DNA of 64,000 bases from Lepidodermella squamata (Eukaryota; Gastrotricha). A model generated the notes under the pieces. The model was not told the origin of the DNA, searched no databases, and saw nothing but the letters and a program-made list of their open reading frames with translations. The position numbers and the translations under genes were made by a program. The DNA is taken from NCBI GenBank assembly GCA_047495785.1, contig JBLDXI010000054.1:4216001-4280000 (forward strand). The letters are read 5' to 3'. Of the stretch, positions 1-13,200 are shown piece after piece (within the stretch, counting starts at the first letter, position 1; every line of letters begins with the position of its first letter).

Positions 1-750
1 GATGTGTTGACACTTTCTATCCAGAGTTCTATCCAGAGTATCTATATTCTATATTCAAGATATATTCGTCTAATTGATAAGATGAAAGCTGGGGCAGAGT
101 AAGCAATAAGCATTGAGGATCTAGGACTCGTTAATCGTCAACTGGCATAGTATCTCGCAGATCACAGAGCCTTTTCGTGTGGGTTCGAAATGAATTAGCA
201 TTCAGCATTGAGGACAAGGGGCGTCAAGCGACGTCAAATGGAGTCAAGGAGGTAGGAGAGTTCAGAGCCAAAACTCAGCGCAAGGAGCAAGGAAGGAGAC
301 ACTTTTCGCGGCATCATCAGTCAGCACCGGCAACAACTGACCGCACTAACTGAAAGAAAAACAGTAAGATTTTTAATAGCATCGGTGTATTTATGTCTAT
401 TTCAATTCAATGAGTTTTTTGTCAAAATTATGGTAGTCAATATGTGTCAATACTTTATGAAAAAAATTGAAAATCCGGCGCATCTGATACGTTGTTTTGG
501 GTATGATGATCGCGCTTAATCAAGATTGAATCATCTTGTTATTTCATGTCATCAGTCAGCTCTAATGCTCGTTAAAAGGGCTCGCTAATAATGTATTAGA
601 AGCAGTAGACAGCGCTTTAATGGCAAAGCTAGCCAGTTTTAGGATTGCAACTGTTATATATTACTTACTTGCAAAGTACCTGTTTGCACTTTTTTCATTT
701 TCAGTGTTTTAATTATGTTAGTGTTCAAACTGTTGTGATTTAGAAGGTTC
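1..750 (+). promoter_or_regulatory. 5' region of threonyl-tRNA synthetase with a possible 5'UTR intron and a 7-codon uORF
   Basis: No coding gene is visible here. A good donor (gtaaga at 364) and a pyrimidine-rich acceptor (tttttcattttcag ending at 704) suggest a 341-nt intron in the 5'UTR. After it, an ATG at 715 opens a seven-codon reading frame that stops at 736-738, just before the long ATG at 751. Whether this segment is transcribed is inferred from position and splice signals only. Confidence 0.4.
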
Positions 751-3172
751 ATGCTTTTTAAACGTTCCATTGGCTCAATTAGATTTGTTTTCACTCGTTT
801 TTACTCTCGAAAAAGAATGTCAGACGCTGCAGTAGAATCGAGCCAACATGATGCAGCCGCTGGAGACAAGCCCAAGTCTCAGCCAAAAGTCTTCGAGGAA
901 GTTTTTCCCTCGTATATTGAGCATCGTGAAAAGTTGTGGCAGAAACACAAAGCTGATTGTACGGCTCATCTGAGTAGGAAGGATAAGTCCTCGATCAAAG
1001 TAACCTACGAGTCAAAGGATGGGGAGAAAACGTTTGACGGTCTTTCATGGCAGACGACCCCCGCTGAAGTCCTAAAAAATCTTGACAAGAAGTTGTCTAA
1101 GGAGGCGATTATTGCTCGGGTTAACGGTGAATTGTGGGATCTTGAACGCCCTCTTGAAGGCGATTGCAAGTTAAAGGGATTGCGTTTCGAGGACGATGAA
1201 GAGGCTCAAGCTGTGTTTTGGCATTCCACTGCCCACGTTTTAGGAGAAGCGATGGAGCGCTATTACGGTGGCTTACTTTGCTACGGTCCACCAATTGAAA
1301 ATGGATTTTACTACGATATGTTTATGGATAATGGCAAGAGTGCAAGTGCCGACGATTTTGAACCTCTCGAAAAAATCATGACCAAAATTGTCACTGAGCG
1401 GCAACCATTTGAACGCCTCGAAATGACTCGCGATCAACTGCTGGAAATGTTTGATTACAACAAATTCAAATGTCGCATTATCCGGGAAAAGGTAATATTT
1501 ACCGCTTTTTTCGTAACGCAATAATAATTGATTGTTTACCTTTGCTCAGATCGATACCCCGACAACCACTGCATATAAATGTGGCACCTTGATTGATCTG
1601 TGCCGTGGACCTCATGTACCTAACACCGCTCTGTTGCGTGCTTTCAAGGTCACGAAGAACTCGTCTAGTTATTGGGAAGGCGATTGCAATGCCGAATCGT
1701 TGCAACGTGTCTACGGAATTTCTTTTCCCGAAAAGGATAAACTGAAGGAATGGGTGAAACTTCAAGAAGAAGCAGCCAAGCGAGATCATCGTCGTATTGG
1801 CCGAGAGCAGGAATTGTTCTTCTTCCACGAGCTCTCCCCTGGCAGTTGTTTCTTTATGCCCAAAGGTAATTATTGTCAAACTAAATTCTAGTCACCTTCA
1901 AGCGATTACCAAACGACTTAGGTGCCATTATCTACAACCGTTTGATGGAGTGGATTCGCGAAGAATACAAAAAGCGTGGCTACAGTGAAGTTATCTCGCC
2001 TAACATGTATAACACCAAGCTGTGGACGATCTCGGGACACTTGGAACACTATGCCTCGAACATGTTCCAGTTTGACGTCGAGCACCAAAATTTTGCCTTG
2101 AAGCCAATGAATTGTCCGGGTCATTGCGTCATGTTCGGCTCGCGCCCTCGTTCCCATCGCGAGCTGCCTCTACGCATGGCAGACTTCGGTGTCCTGCATC
2201 GCAATGAGTTGAGCGGTGCTCTCCACGGTCTCACTCGAGTTCGGCGTTTCTGCCAAGACGATGCCCACATTTTTTGCACGCAAGATCAGATCAGGGATGA
2301 AATTCGAGGATGTCTAGATATGTTCAAACATATTTATGCTGACATTCTGGGATTCACGACTTTCACCTTGAAATTATCTACTCGCCCAGAGCAATTCCTT
2401 GGCGACATCAAGGTCTGGGAAACGGCTGAAGCTCAGCTTACGGACAGTTTGAATGAATTTGGTGCTCCATGGTCGATCAATCCTGGAGATGGTGCATTCT
2501 ACGGGCCCAAGATTGAGTATGTTTAAGACATAATACGAGTCACTAAAATGTGTAATTCTGTTACATTTCAGTATTACTTTCACCGATGCGCTTAAACGAC
2601 AACATCAGTGCACGACGATTCAATTGGACTTCCAGCTGCCTGAGCGATTCCAGCTGGAATACACGGGCAACGATGAGGCTCACACGAAGCATAGGCCTGT
2701 AATGATTCACCGTGCTATTCTGGGTTCGATTGAGCGTTTTATGGGTGTTTTCACGGAATCTTGCGCTGGGAAATGGCCTTTCTGGCTCTCTCCCCGGCAG
2801 ATTTGTATCATCCCCGTTAATGCTTCGATCCCCGGCCTGGTTGAGTTTGGCCACGAGGTATGTGATTTAATGTCTGCTTTCGTTGTTAGTCAATTCATTT
2901 ACATTTAGATCGAGCGAAAATTCATCATGGCTGGTTTTGCCGTTGAATCCGAATTGGACGACTCGGCAACTCTGAACCGAAAAATTAGGAACGCGCAACT
3001 AGCGCAGTTCAATTTCATTTTCGTGTTGGGCGAGAGGGAATTACAAAATCGCACGGTGAACATTCGTTCCCGAGATAACAAGATTTTGGGCGAAAAGCCT
3101 GTTGATGAAGTCTTGGCGCGCCTGATTGAGCTTGCCAAGGAGCGCGTGCGGGACGCTGAGGATAAACTGTGA
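751..3172 (+). CDS. TARS1: Threonyl-tRNA synthetase, probably dual cytosolic/mitochondrial
   Basis: The enzyme attaches threonine to tRNA-Thr and hydrolyses mischarged Ser-tRNA. Exons are 751-1491, 1550-1865, 1922-2516, 2572-2857 and 2909-3172, giving 733 aa. Visible domains in order are a TGS domain (about residues 75-150), the editing domain with HSTAH and the later CRGPH, the class II catalytic core with the zinc cysteine in MNCPGHC and motif 2 around [18 protein letters not shown], and a C-terminal anticodon-binding domain ending in the family's NIRSRDNK block. The first ATG adds 22 residues rich in Arg, Lys, Phe and Ser with no acidic residue, as in a mitochondrial presequence. The second ATG at 817 (MSDAAVES) looks like a normal cytosolic start. 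Enzyme identity is very secure; dual targeting is inference. Confidence 0.96.
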
Positions 3173-3593
3173 ACGTGATAACGTGAATTGTTTCTTTGCG
3201 TGCATTTGTGATAGGACGTAAAAATCACTCCTGGATTATTAGCTTTATTCACTCGGTTCCATATTTTTTCTGGTTTTGTCTGCTCCATGTCCTCTAGTTC
3301 GTAATATTAGCGAAAGAAAACAAAGGAGAGATGACAGGCTGGAGAGATGAATTAGAAATTATTGTTCGGTGGTTGTACAACAAATTTTTTGTGTTTTGCT
3401 GCAGCGCGCAATCAGACATTCCATGTCATGTTCCATAACCTATTAATAGCCAGATAAATATTGGGAGGCGTATTTGTCGTTGCAATAATTTTTGTGGAAG
3501 AAAGCACACATGTCTTCTCAACGTTTCGTTCCTTCTTTCTAGTTTTGCTTAGCTAATAATGACTTGATCAGACTGTTGCCGTTGCACGGAAAG
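3173..3593. other. Intergenic: TARS 3'UTR and Rab30-like upstream region
   Basis: No reading frame with family similarity is visible. The stretch must contain the TARS 3' end and the upstream region of the next gene on the same strand. No decisive poly(A) signal or promoter motif was picked out. Confidence 0.5.
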
Positions 3594-4519
3594 ATGGCTG
3601 CTGATGATTACGCGTATCTTTTCAAAGTTGTATTTATCGGCAAAGAAAGCGTTGGGAAAACGTGCCTAGTAAAACGGTTTACTCATGGCACTTTTAACGG
3701 CGGTCAGAACGCGACGATCGGCGTGGATTTTTTCATCAAATCTGTTACGGTCGGGGGCGAAACTGTGAAATTGCAACTATGGGACACGGCCGGTCAAGAG
3801 CGGTTTCGGTGTATTACTCAGACATACTATAGGTTCGTCATTATTTGTTTATTATTAAGTAAATTTTGGCTGACGCCTGCATTCTCTTTCAGATCTGCAA
3901 ATGCGGTAGTTCTAGTTTACGATATCGGTTCAATGGCCTCTTTTGAATCTCTACCATCCTGGTTAAATGATGTTAAAATGTTCGGTAGTCCAGATGCAAT
4001 TCTCTGTCTTGTTGGTCGGTTTTTCTGATTTCACCGTGTCACTCTTTCTTACTTGGCTTCACATTTCAGGCAATAAGTCTGATCTAGCTGCTGAAGGCTC
4101 TCGAGAAGTTCCCGTAGAAGCGGGAGAACGTTTTGCTGCTGATAACAACATGATTTTTATTGAAACGTCTGCCAAGGTATGTCACAACAAATATTAATAT
4201 ACTATAATCTAGTTTTGAATTATTTCAGGATGCAACGAATGTCAACGAAGTAATTGAAAGTGTGGCAAGGAAACTTGTCGCGCAAGAAGCGAACCGGATA
4301 CAAGCTGCTGGAACGTCGGCTCCGGCGGATGGTCGAACCGTGTCGATTTCAACTTCGGAAGCGATAGGCGAAAGTCGTTACGATCGCGTGCGAACTGCTG
4401 GCAGTGACATCATCAGAGGCATTCAGCTCGGCGCTAAGCAAGTTCGATCTTCGGTGATGGGTCCGAATAGCCAAGACTCGTTCATGAGCAAAGCCACCAC
4501 ATCTTGTTGTAGCCAGTAG
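3594..4519 (+). CDS. RAB30: Rab30-like small GTPase
   Basis: This is a Rab-family GTPase; Rab30 is known at the Golgi in other animals. Exons are 3594-3832, 3893-4014, 4070-4176 and 4229-4519, giving 252 aa. The nucleotide-binding motifs are complete: P-loop GKESVGKT, switch I TIGVDFFIKSV, WDTAGQERF, NKSDL and ETSAK. The Rab signature RCITQTYYRSANA is present, and the C-terminus is CCSQ, a di-cysteine of the type used for geranylgeranylation. Switch and interswitch residues look closest to Rab30 from memory, with Rab19/43 the next candidates. It is longer than vertebrate Rab30 (about 200 aa) because of an extended Ser/Gly/Ala-rich region before the cysteines. The ATG at 3594 is the first in frame. 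Confidence 0.88.
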
Positions 4520-5457
4520 CCATCGGGAACTATTAACGCTTTTCTTATTCACCGCATGATATTCGTCTTTTCACCGTTTCATTTTCCCGTATTTTTTTGC
4601 AATTAACTCGATTCACTAATACCGCATATACACGAATCCTTTTTCACTAGTCATTCTCCAATTGAGCTTATGCTATTCATGGCGGGGATTAATGATCTGC
4701 AATCGAATGCGTAGGTTTAGAATCACTCGATATGTCCGCTACGATACTCACCTATTCGAAACCTTGATGCCTTGTAAAAAAGATCGCGGCTGAGATGTTT
4801 ATGCAGGCTTGGAAGTAAAGAAGAGCACCTCGGTGTTTGCTAGCCGCTATTAGAAGTGTGATCTAGATCAAGTCAAGCGCTAAATCATATACTGTTTTAA
4901 AGTATGTCTGCACTGCTAGCGTTTGGATTACGTGCCTTATAAAACAGTAAGACAGCAATAATGCGCTTTTATTGAGCTATGGCATTTTGGCAGCGACCGT
5001 AAGATCTTGCGAATACGCAGCTGTTGTCTAGTACTACTTCACGGTATGCAAACTGCTTTGAACATAACCGGGCTTAAGTGATTGTCGTTCCTTCAAGTAT
5101 TGTGCCTTCTCGTCGCAATCGACTTAAAATTTCTATACACATAGCTATCTCGAAAACGTGTTCTCATCAAAAGTGCCTCTTTTTGTAAAAAATCAGTTTT
5201 AACCTACGACCGCATGCTTTAATAACATTAATTTAATAATTTCATTTATAATCATGATGCTGTACGATGAAATTCAGCGACGAATGTTTCTCTGAAATGC
5301 CATTTTCGTAATAAAACTTGAGTGCTCAAGCTTTTGGCGGTGGCGGGCTTGCATTGCTTTTGACTAGTTTTCGCTATCAGTTTAGTTGCTTCCAGATACA
5401 GATTATACCTATTTGCTAATACCGATAGATACGCATATATTTTGAGGATTGAAAGAC
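4520..5457. other. Intergenic between Rab30-like gene and myosin
   Basis: No open frame with recognisable similarity and no repeat structure were seen. It holds the Rab 3'UTR and the upstream region of the myosin gene. Confidence 0.5.
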
Positions 5458-8400
5458 ATGGATGATGAAGTCGGGGTCGCAGATCTGGTCCTATTGAGCA
5501 CTATCGACGAGGATTCCGTTGTTAATAATTTGAAAACCAGGTCTAAAGCATTTCATTACATTGTTTGGCGTTTTTACGACAACATTGTCAATTACAACAG
5601 ATTCACGAAAAATCGATTTTATACGTACATTGGCGAAGTTTGCGTTGCGGTCAATCCTTACAAATCTCTTTCCATCTACGACCAAAAAGTAGTTGATAAT
5701 TACGATTAAAGTCTATTTCGAAACACATTTTGTATTAAAAAAGACCGTGGATGAGTACAAGGGAAGAGAAATCTTTGAGAGACCACCGCATGTCTTCGCA
5801 ATAGCGAATGCGGCCTATCGAACGATGAACAACTTTCGCCGTGACACTTGCATCGTCATTTCCGGCGAATCCGGCTCAGGAAAAACCGAGAGTAGTAAAG
5901 TAAGTCATATTCTCCAAGTCGAGGTCCAGTTAATTCATATTGAACCACTTTCAAGATAATTATGCGATACATTGCCGCTGTCACAAATCCTCATAAGCAA
6001 GCTGACATAGAGAAAGTGAAACAAGTTCTCCTTCAATCGAACCATATTTTGGAGGCACTTGGAAACGCTCGAACGACGAGGAATGATAACAGCAGTCGCT
6101 TCGGGAAATACATGGAGATTTCTTTCGATTTCCGTGGGGAACCTGTCGGTGGGGACATGGCGCATTATTTGCTCGAAAAAAGCCGCGTCGTTCGTCACCA
6201 GAACGGAGAGCGAACATTTCATGCGTTCTACATGGTAATTTGATTGGCTGTCTTAAAAACTTGGTTTCAACCTATGGTTTTCTGTTATAGCTTCTCAATT
6301 GCGGCCAGCAGGCCTTGCTCGATTCACTCAAGCTTCAACCTGACCCACTGAAATATAGCGTTACATCGCAAGGCGGCTGTCCGAAATTCAATATGGATGA
6401 TCGCCAGTGGTTCATTAAGTGTCAACAGGCAATGCGCGATTGTCAATTCAAGCAGGAAGAAATCGACACCGTTTGGCAGGTTATAGCTGCGATTCTTCAT
6501 CTCGGCCAGCTCGACTTTTCTGAAAGCGCTAGCGCAGAAAATGGCAGTCCCTCGATTCCGCCAAAGCCTGCGCCTAAGCCTAAGCCGAATTTCGGTCCTG
6601 GTTCAGCTAACAACTCACCGGCATTGAAACCAAAACCTATAGCGGCTACCAATTCGCCCCAAATTTCAATAACTGACCGCGGAAACGGTTCGTTAGCTGC
6701 TGCGGCTGCTTTGCTGGGCGTCGAAGCTGCCGATTTGCAACGAGCGTTGACTACCCGGTCGGTTGCCACTGGGGCTGAAGTTGTGAAAACTGAACTTAGC
6801 GACTCGGTTGCTGCCTACGCTCGCGATGCCCTATCTAAAGCTTTGTATGAAAGATTGTTTTCACGAGTCTTTGATGCCATCAACCGCGTTATTCATGTCG
6901 ACCCTCGCCGTTCCCAGATGGAATCACTTGCCGTTATCGGCGTGCTCGATATTTATGGATTTGAGATTTTGGAGCAAAATAGCTTCGAACAGCTATGCAT
7001 AAATTATTGCAACGAAAAATTGCAGCAGCTCTTCATCGAATTGGTGCTTAAGCAGGAACAGGAAGAGTATCGTCGTGAAGGAATAAAATGGGTTGAAGTA
7101 AGCTACTTCAACAACAAGAACATTTGCGACCTGGTCGAGCAGCCGAGGAAGGGCCTGTTATCGGTACTTGATGACTGTTGCATCGCAGCAAAAAATCTAT
7201 CTGACAAGCACTTCCTTGAAGAACTGGACAGGCAGTTTGCGTCTGAAAGCCACTACAGCAGTCGCATGGTATGACCTGAGATATTTTTACGGTTTTCCAT
7301 CAAGTTGTGTGTTTTCTTTGCAGAAAGATAAAAGTTCGAAAGACATGGAGTTTCAAACTCACTTCAAGATCCGACATTATGCTGGCGATGTCATTTACAA
7401 CGTCAGCGGCTTTGTTGACAAGAATCGAGATGTCCTATTTTCAGACATCAAACGACTGTTCTTCAATTCGTCGAAGAACAGCGTTATCAGAGACATGTTC
7501 AAAGTCGACGGCTCGGTGGCGGAGAGCGAAGTTCAAAAGCGCCCTCCCACTGCAGGCGCCACTTTTCGATCATCGATGGCATCTCTTATCGAACACCTCA
7601 TGTCGAAACAGCCACAGTAAGTCTATATTTCACTTTTGTTTCCTCATCTACCTACTGCTTGGTGTAATTTCAGATATGTGAGATGCATCAAGCCTAATGC
7701 TGAAAAGTCGCCGATGACATTTCAGAATCCACTTGTCGCTCACCAGGTAAGTATACCAGCGTCGAATTTTCCAAACATTGTTTGCGATTATTATGCTAAT
7801 TTAGGTGAAATATTTGGGCCTGGTCGAGAACGTGAGAGTTCGGCGAGCTGGATTCGCTTCGCGTATGCTGTACGACCGTTTCATTGCTCGGTACAAGATG
7901 ATTTGCAAGGAAACATGGCCGAATTTCCGCCGTGGAGATCAACGAGACGCTGTCTCTGCAATCATTGCAACTCTGCCTCGGAATAACAGCAGCAAGGAAG
8001 ATGTTCACCAAGTAGGTTCAACATTTTTGAAATAGAGAAACGTCCAAGCCGAAATATTTAGTCCATAAATGAGGGCTGGGTCGAAGTCTGCGAGGTTCAA
8101 CATTTTAAAGTGGAGAAATCTATGATTTTCCCAATTAGCCGGCTGTATTATCTGATGGGCAAATGTTTTCAAATCGTTCACTAGAAAATATACGGGTCGT
8201 TATTGACATGAATTCCCAACAGCTCTTGAAGCTAGATCCGCAGCTTTTTATTTCAATTCACCTAGCTTAGTTTGTAAAATAATGCTCATTTTCAGACTTG
8301 TTTTGGAACCACGAAAGTTTTCATTCGGCACCCGCAAACTATCACCAGCCTTGAAGCTGCGCGACGCAACCGCTTGCCTTACGTCGCCACGATAATCGAA

Positions 8401-9490
8401 GCGTGGTGGCGCGGTTGTAGAGTTCGTTTGTTCATGAAGCGCCGTCGAGCTGCCCTGGCCATTTTGGCAGCGCTTCGCCGGCACCACCTCATCGTTTACG
8501 TCGATGAGTTGCGCCGACTTTTCCAACACGCCCGCACTCAACCTGACCTGGGGCGTTCCATCAAATGGCCTACACCGCCTCCTGCTACAACAGCCGCGGT
8601 AGGCTTGCTGCAAAAGTTCGCTCGACGTTGGCGAGGCGTTGCGGCGTTGAAACGTGTCCCTCTGAACGAATGGCCCGAGTTGCGAGCGAAATCTAAGGCA
8701 TGGTCTGCACTGTCCGCATTCAGCCCATCGAACCGCCGAGTCGAATGGGGCATGCATCGCCAGTGGACGTTCCGCTACGGTCTTGAAGATCCAGCTTTAT
8801 CCCAGCTTTTCACCGGGCCACAAATGGCGCATTTGAGGGACCAGCATCGCTTTACCGAAACGTTTTTCGCAGCGCCATGCCGTATGATCAAGGAAAAAGC
8901 TGCGGTATGTGTCAACTTTTGGTTTTGTTTACTCTGCACCTTGGTTTCCCGTTTTAACAGGGTCGCTTTATCGGCGGTCTCGTATCGAAAATGTCATATT
9001 CAACTGATCGTTACTTGTTAGTTCTCGTTGACAACTGCCTCATTCGTTTGAAAACTGGCAAGAAGCCGAAGGAAAAAGCTATCGGCCTTACCTCAGTCGT
9101 AAGCCTACGAGTATCCGCTGCCACGCCGTGTTTAGACCAGTTGGTCGTTGTCGATTTCGCCGAAAATGGCGAGAGTGGGGTGAGTATGCGTTCACAATAA
9201 ACCACTATTTTCTAGCATTTCCCAATTTTTAGTCATGGGCGTTTTGGCTCGAAAACGGCTACCACGCCGACGACTTGGTCGGTGAGTTCGTAGGGTCGCT
9301 GTTGGTTGCTGCTAGCCGCGCTAACAGGGGCCATGCTCCACCCAAGGTTTTGGTCGTTGCTCGCAACAACCCGACGTTTGCTGTGAACAACGAATTCACT
9401 GTCACTTTAGTGCCAGGTACTGTTGGGGCCAACGAGCCGGCTGTGTCCAGGAAACAGGCCGGTGTATACAATCTGACTTGGCCGATGTGA
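5458..9490 (+). CDS. MYO1D: Unconventional class I myosin, short-tailed (Myo1D-like)
   Basis: This is an actin-based motor linked to membranes. Exons are 5458-5540, 5601-5688, 5744-5899, 5956-6234, 6291-7268, 7324-7616, 7674-7746, 7805-8011, 8296-8904, 8961-9179 and 9233-9490, giving 1080 aa. The motor shows the P-loop [12 protein letters not shown], switch [10 protein letters not shown], switch II DIYGFE, and RCIKPN near its end. Sixteen residues before DALSK lies a Glu, an acidic TEDS-rule residue. A degenerate IQ region ([12 protein letters not shown] and repeats) is followed by a basic TH1 tail that ends at 9490 with no SH3 domain, so it is of the short-tailed class I type. About 40 residues rich in Pro and Lys (near 285-328) interrupt the motor after ILHLGQLDF. 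Class I is secure; assignment to 1D is by overall resemblance. Confidence 0.92.
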
Positions 9491-10245
9491 AGACGCTTAC
9501 CTAGTAATTATTCGATGGTGCAATTTCGCGTATAATTTCTGTCATTCCGTCTCTCTAAATGTTTGAGCTATTGATAAGGTTGTTAAAGATATCCTCTTAG
9601 CGTTGTGATTTTCTATTCGGCTGGAATTTTGCTACTGCTTATATTCACTGCTCTTATTCCTCCACGAGCTATTGTTTAATTTTTCTATGAGCAGCCGATC
9701 AAATGCTGTTAAAGTGGCTGGCAGCAACATTTTTTTACACGCATTTTTTGTTCTAAACCGTTCGACGTTGTTCTGGTTGTGGGCCTGATGTCACGCTTTT
9801 AGTCTTCCTTGCCCCGCGCTTGCCCTTGATTATTTTATGTTATTTTCTACGCTGTTTTATGTGCGTATCGTTAAAATAATGGTCAACGATTGTGCCTTTT
9901 ATTGCTCGAGCACTAAGCAAAAATATTCTATGCAAAGTTATTAGAAATAAAGTTCCTGTCACAAAACTTATGCACATGACTTTTGCAAGGGGAATCCGAA
10001 CTACGATCAGAAGGTTGAACGTACTTTTTCATAATTGCATTAACTTTTTTGGTGTGCATCTCAATTTTTCGAGAATGCCCATTGGAGGCTGCCGTTCTGA
10101 TTTCTTTTATCGCTCGACACAAGACTAGGTTAATTTTCACCAGGGATGTTTATTATTAATCAATAGGTGTAAAAACGTTCCCTATCGTTGGAATTATTAG
10201 CAAAAAGAATAAGAGATAGGTTCGATTCAACAAGCTAACAGTGTA
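9491..10245. other. Convergent 3' region between myosin (+) and BAZ2-like (-)
   Basis: Two genes end towards each other here. AATAAA occurs at 9946-9951 on the plus strand, and the complement of AATAAA lies at 10149-10154 for the minus-strand gene. Nothing else is recognisable. Confidence 0.5.
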
Positions 10246-13200
10246 TTAGGCGGCTACAAGCTGCTTCAGGCGCCGATCGAACCAACGCTTTAGACGCTTC
10301 GACTGCTCGCAGATCTCGGAGCCATCAGCATTGAACTCCAGGCAATTGGAGAATATCAGCCGAACATCAGCAACAAATTCATTCAACGAGCGATAACTGT
10401 ATAAATTAATATGAGCTTAGTAGTCATTAACAGGCTCCCTAAATTATTACCAATTTTGTTGGAGCTTGTTTCCAATAGTCTGAACATCCATTGGCTGCTT
10501 GATGACTTCAAAATAAGATGGATAATCAACGCGGGAGACAGGGTACAGAAAAGGTTCGACGTCAGCATGTTCCCGCAGACCATTCAAAAGATCCCGACAG
10601 ATTGAAGCCAATTGCTCGGAATCAACAATTCCGAAGTCTGGATCTTTTCCTCCACGAGCAGAGGCCTGCTTCTTTGGCGAACTAGGTGCATCTTTTGGGA
10701 AACGCATAGTTGACAACGATTCGAGTTGGACGAGGCGTAGCTTTAGGGCGGACCACGAACACGATCGTTTTACGGCGTCGATGAATCGAACAAACGATTG
10801 ACTGAACTCGTAAGTCTCAACCTCTCCTGTTCCGTCATTAAATAATTAAAAAAAAAACAATAAAACAAATCGACGCAAACCTTCTGAGGGTTCCGAATTC
10901 ATGACAACGGAGAATGGTGGCTGTAGCATCTTCTTGGCTGCGAGTGTATAAGCCACGTCCACAAGCAGCTGAATCGCGCGTTGCATACGGTTCTCTTCGT
11001 TGAGCTCGTCGTCTTCACTGAAAAATCCTATCTCGGGCATGTCTTTCACGATCACAAAGCTAGCCGCATTGCTAGAACTTTTTCGAGGGCGATTGCGATT
11101 TCCCATGGCCCATTGTTGTTGCGAATTCGAGCTGGAAAACAGCACCAATTTCGCCGCAGAAGCGATCTCTGAATAAACCTATCAATTCATGATAGTGTCG
11201 TATTTCACGCTCTTTCGTAGTTAAAATAAACTTACATCTAACTCCATTTCCGATCGCAGATGATCAAGATCACACTTGGCAGTTTCCACCTCCACATTTC
11301 GTTCCGTTCGAAAGAAATCTGAAAACGCATAATTTAAAATAGCTGTCCACGATGAAGATTTAAAACAGCTAACCACCATGAGTTGCGGTAACGTTTTCAG
11401 AAAAAGGTGTGTTCAGAACTTTCGTCAAAGCAGGCAGGCTGCGCTGCAAATTACGCTGTAGGTTTCTCTCTCGCACGCCAAAAGGATTCAGACAGTAAAT
11501 CAGAGAATTCAATTGCTCCAAATCGGTTATTCGCCACCATCCTATATCAAAATTAGATGATTCTGGTAAGCAACTTAGTTAAAATGTGTAAAAAAAAATA
11601 CCGCGCATAAAATTTCCCGGGACTGTTTGAATGTTATCAAACAGCAGCTCTTTGGCAGCCAAAACGCTAGGGTCTTCTTCAGGTGATTCTGGTGTCACAG
11701 GGGACGACGGTTTGTTTTCATCGCAAGACTGAATATGGCTGGGCAGTGGCACGTCATCACCGTTTTCTGAGGCGGTGGGCTTGCCGTCATCTTCAAAGTG
11801 CACCTTGAGATGCTGGTGAGAATTAGGGTGCTTCATTATCGAAGACATGGGCGATGCCGCCTCTGCGGCTGGAAAGCCAGAATTAACCTCAATTTTGTAG
11901 CGCATTTCAGCTTTATCGAGTTGCTGGGGCGACATTGGTGGGACAGCTGGTTCAGGCTGTCCGAACCCTGGCATATTTAACGATTTCGCGAACATGAGAA
12001 AATTTTGCAGCAGGATTGCAGGGTCCACGGTGACGACGCCCGGCGTTTCTTCAGTAAATGCAACGTTTGGTTGAGATAAATTTATAGCTGTACCTTCCGT
12101 GGATGGATTATTCGCTGATTTCTTCGGCTTCGTCTTCCTAGAGCGGGGCAGTTTTGGGCTGGCAGCTTCGGAGGTTTGCTGTAGAGCTGCAGCTTGAGAA
12201 AAATCGATTGGCGGTGACCAACGCGCCTGCTCCATTTCTTCCTCACTGCTGCTCATGCTGCTATCACTACTAGAGCTACTACTCTTCGACTCGTCATTTT
12301 CGATGTTACTCGAAGGTACCGGCCCCCTTGGATCGTTATCCTCAAGCTTTGCAACCAGAGCTGGAGTTTCTATCTCAATGTTATCGGCTTGCGATACTGC
12401 ATCCTCGCAAGGAACATCATCGGATGTTGGGACGTTATCAATTTCTGAAAAGTCTGCGCCATGGACGAGAAACGTGCCGACGTTCGGAAGGCTCCAATAG
12501 CTGCGCCCATAGCGATCGAGACCGAAGTGAATAGCTCGAATACGATTCGTAGCTTCCACCAACTTGTTTCGGCAAGCTTTTTGCTGTCGGGTTAGCTTCC
12601 GAATTTCCGCCATCGCTTGTTTGCTGCTCTCTTCGCTGGCCTCAACTGTCTCCGGCTCGTCTTCCATACCAAGGGGAGACGCGCCTCCATGAGCAACGAG
12701 ATCTTGCTCAACATCTGCGACGTATTTAGACATACCTGTATCTCCAATTCTTCAGGTTGGCATTGAATTACTTACCTTCAGCTTCTGTTGGCAGTTCACT
12801 TTCAGGTTCAGCAGGTGGTTTACCAATAGTTGAACCTTCCTTTACCGGCACGAGTGGATTTTGTAGGGCTTTGAGCTGGCTCTGAATAGCCGCTAATTCG
12901 CGCTTCATGTCAACAGATTTACCAAGACAGCGCTCGATTTCACCGATCACTGCTTCGTACGCCAAAAGCTCGTCGCATACCGCCGCCATAACGCGAGCGC
13001 GATGCCGAGCTGACATTGTCTAAAAACAAAGTTTCCTAAATGCAAAAACTATATGGAAATAGCGCCGAGATCAGACCTGGAACCAGTCTTTCTTGAGTGC
13101 TTCGGTTTCTTCGCCAGGCCGTCCGGCGTTCCTGACTAGTAGATATTGCCGAATGACTTCGGTTACCGTGAGCCGATCTATGGTTAGTTTCGGCAACTGT

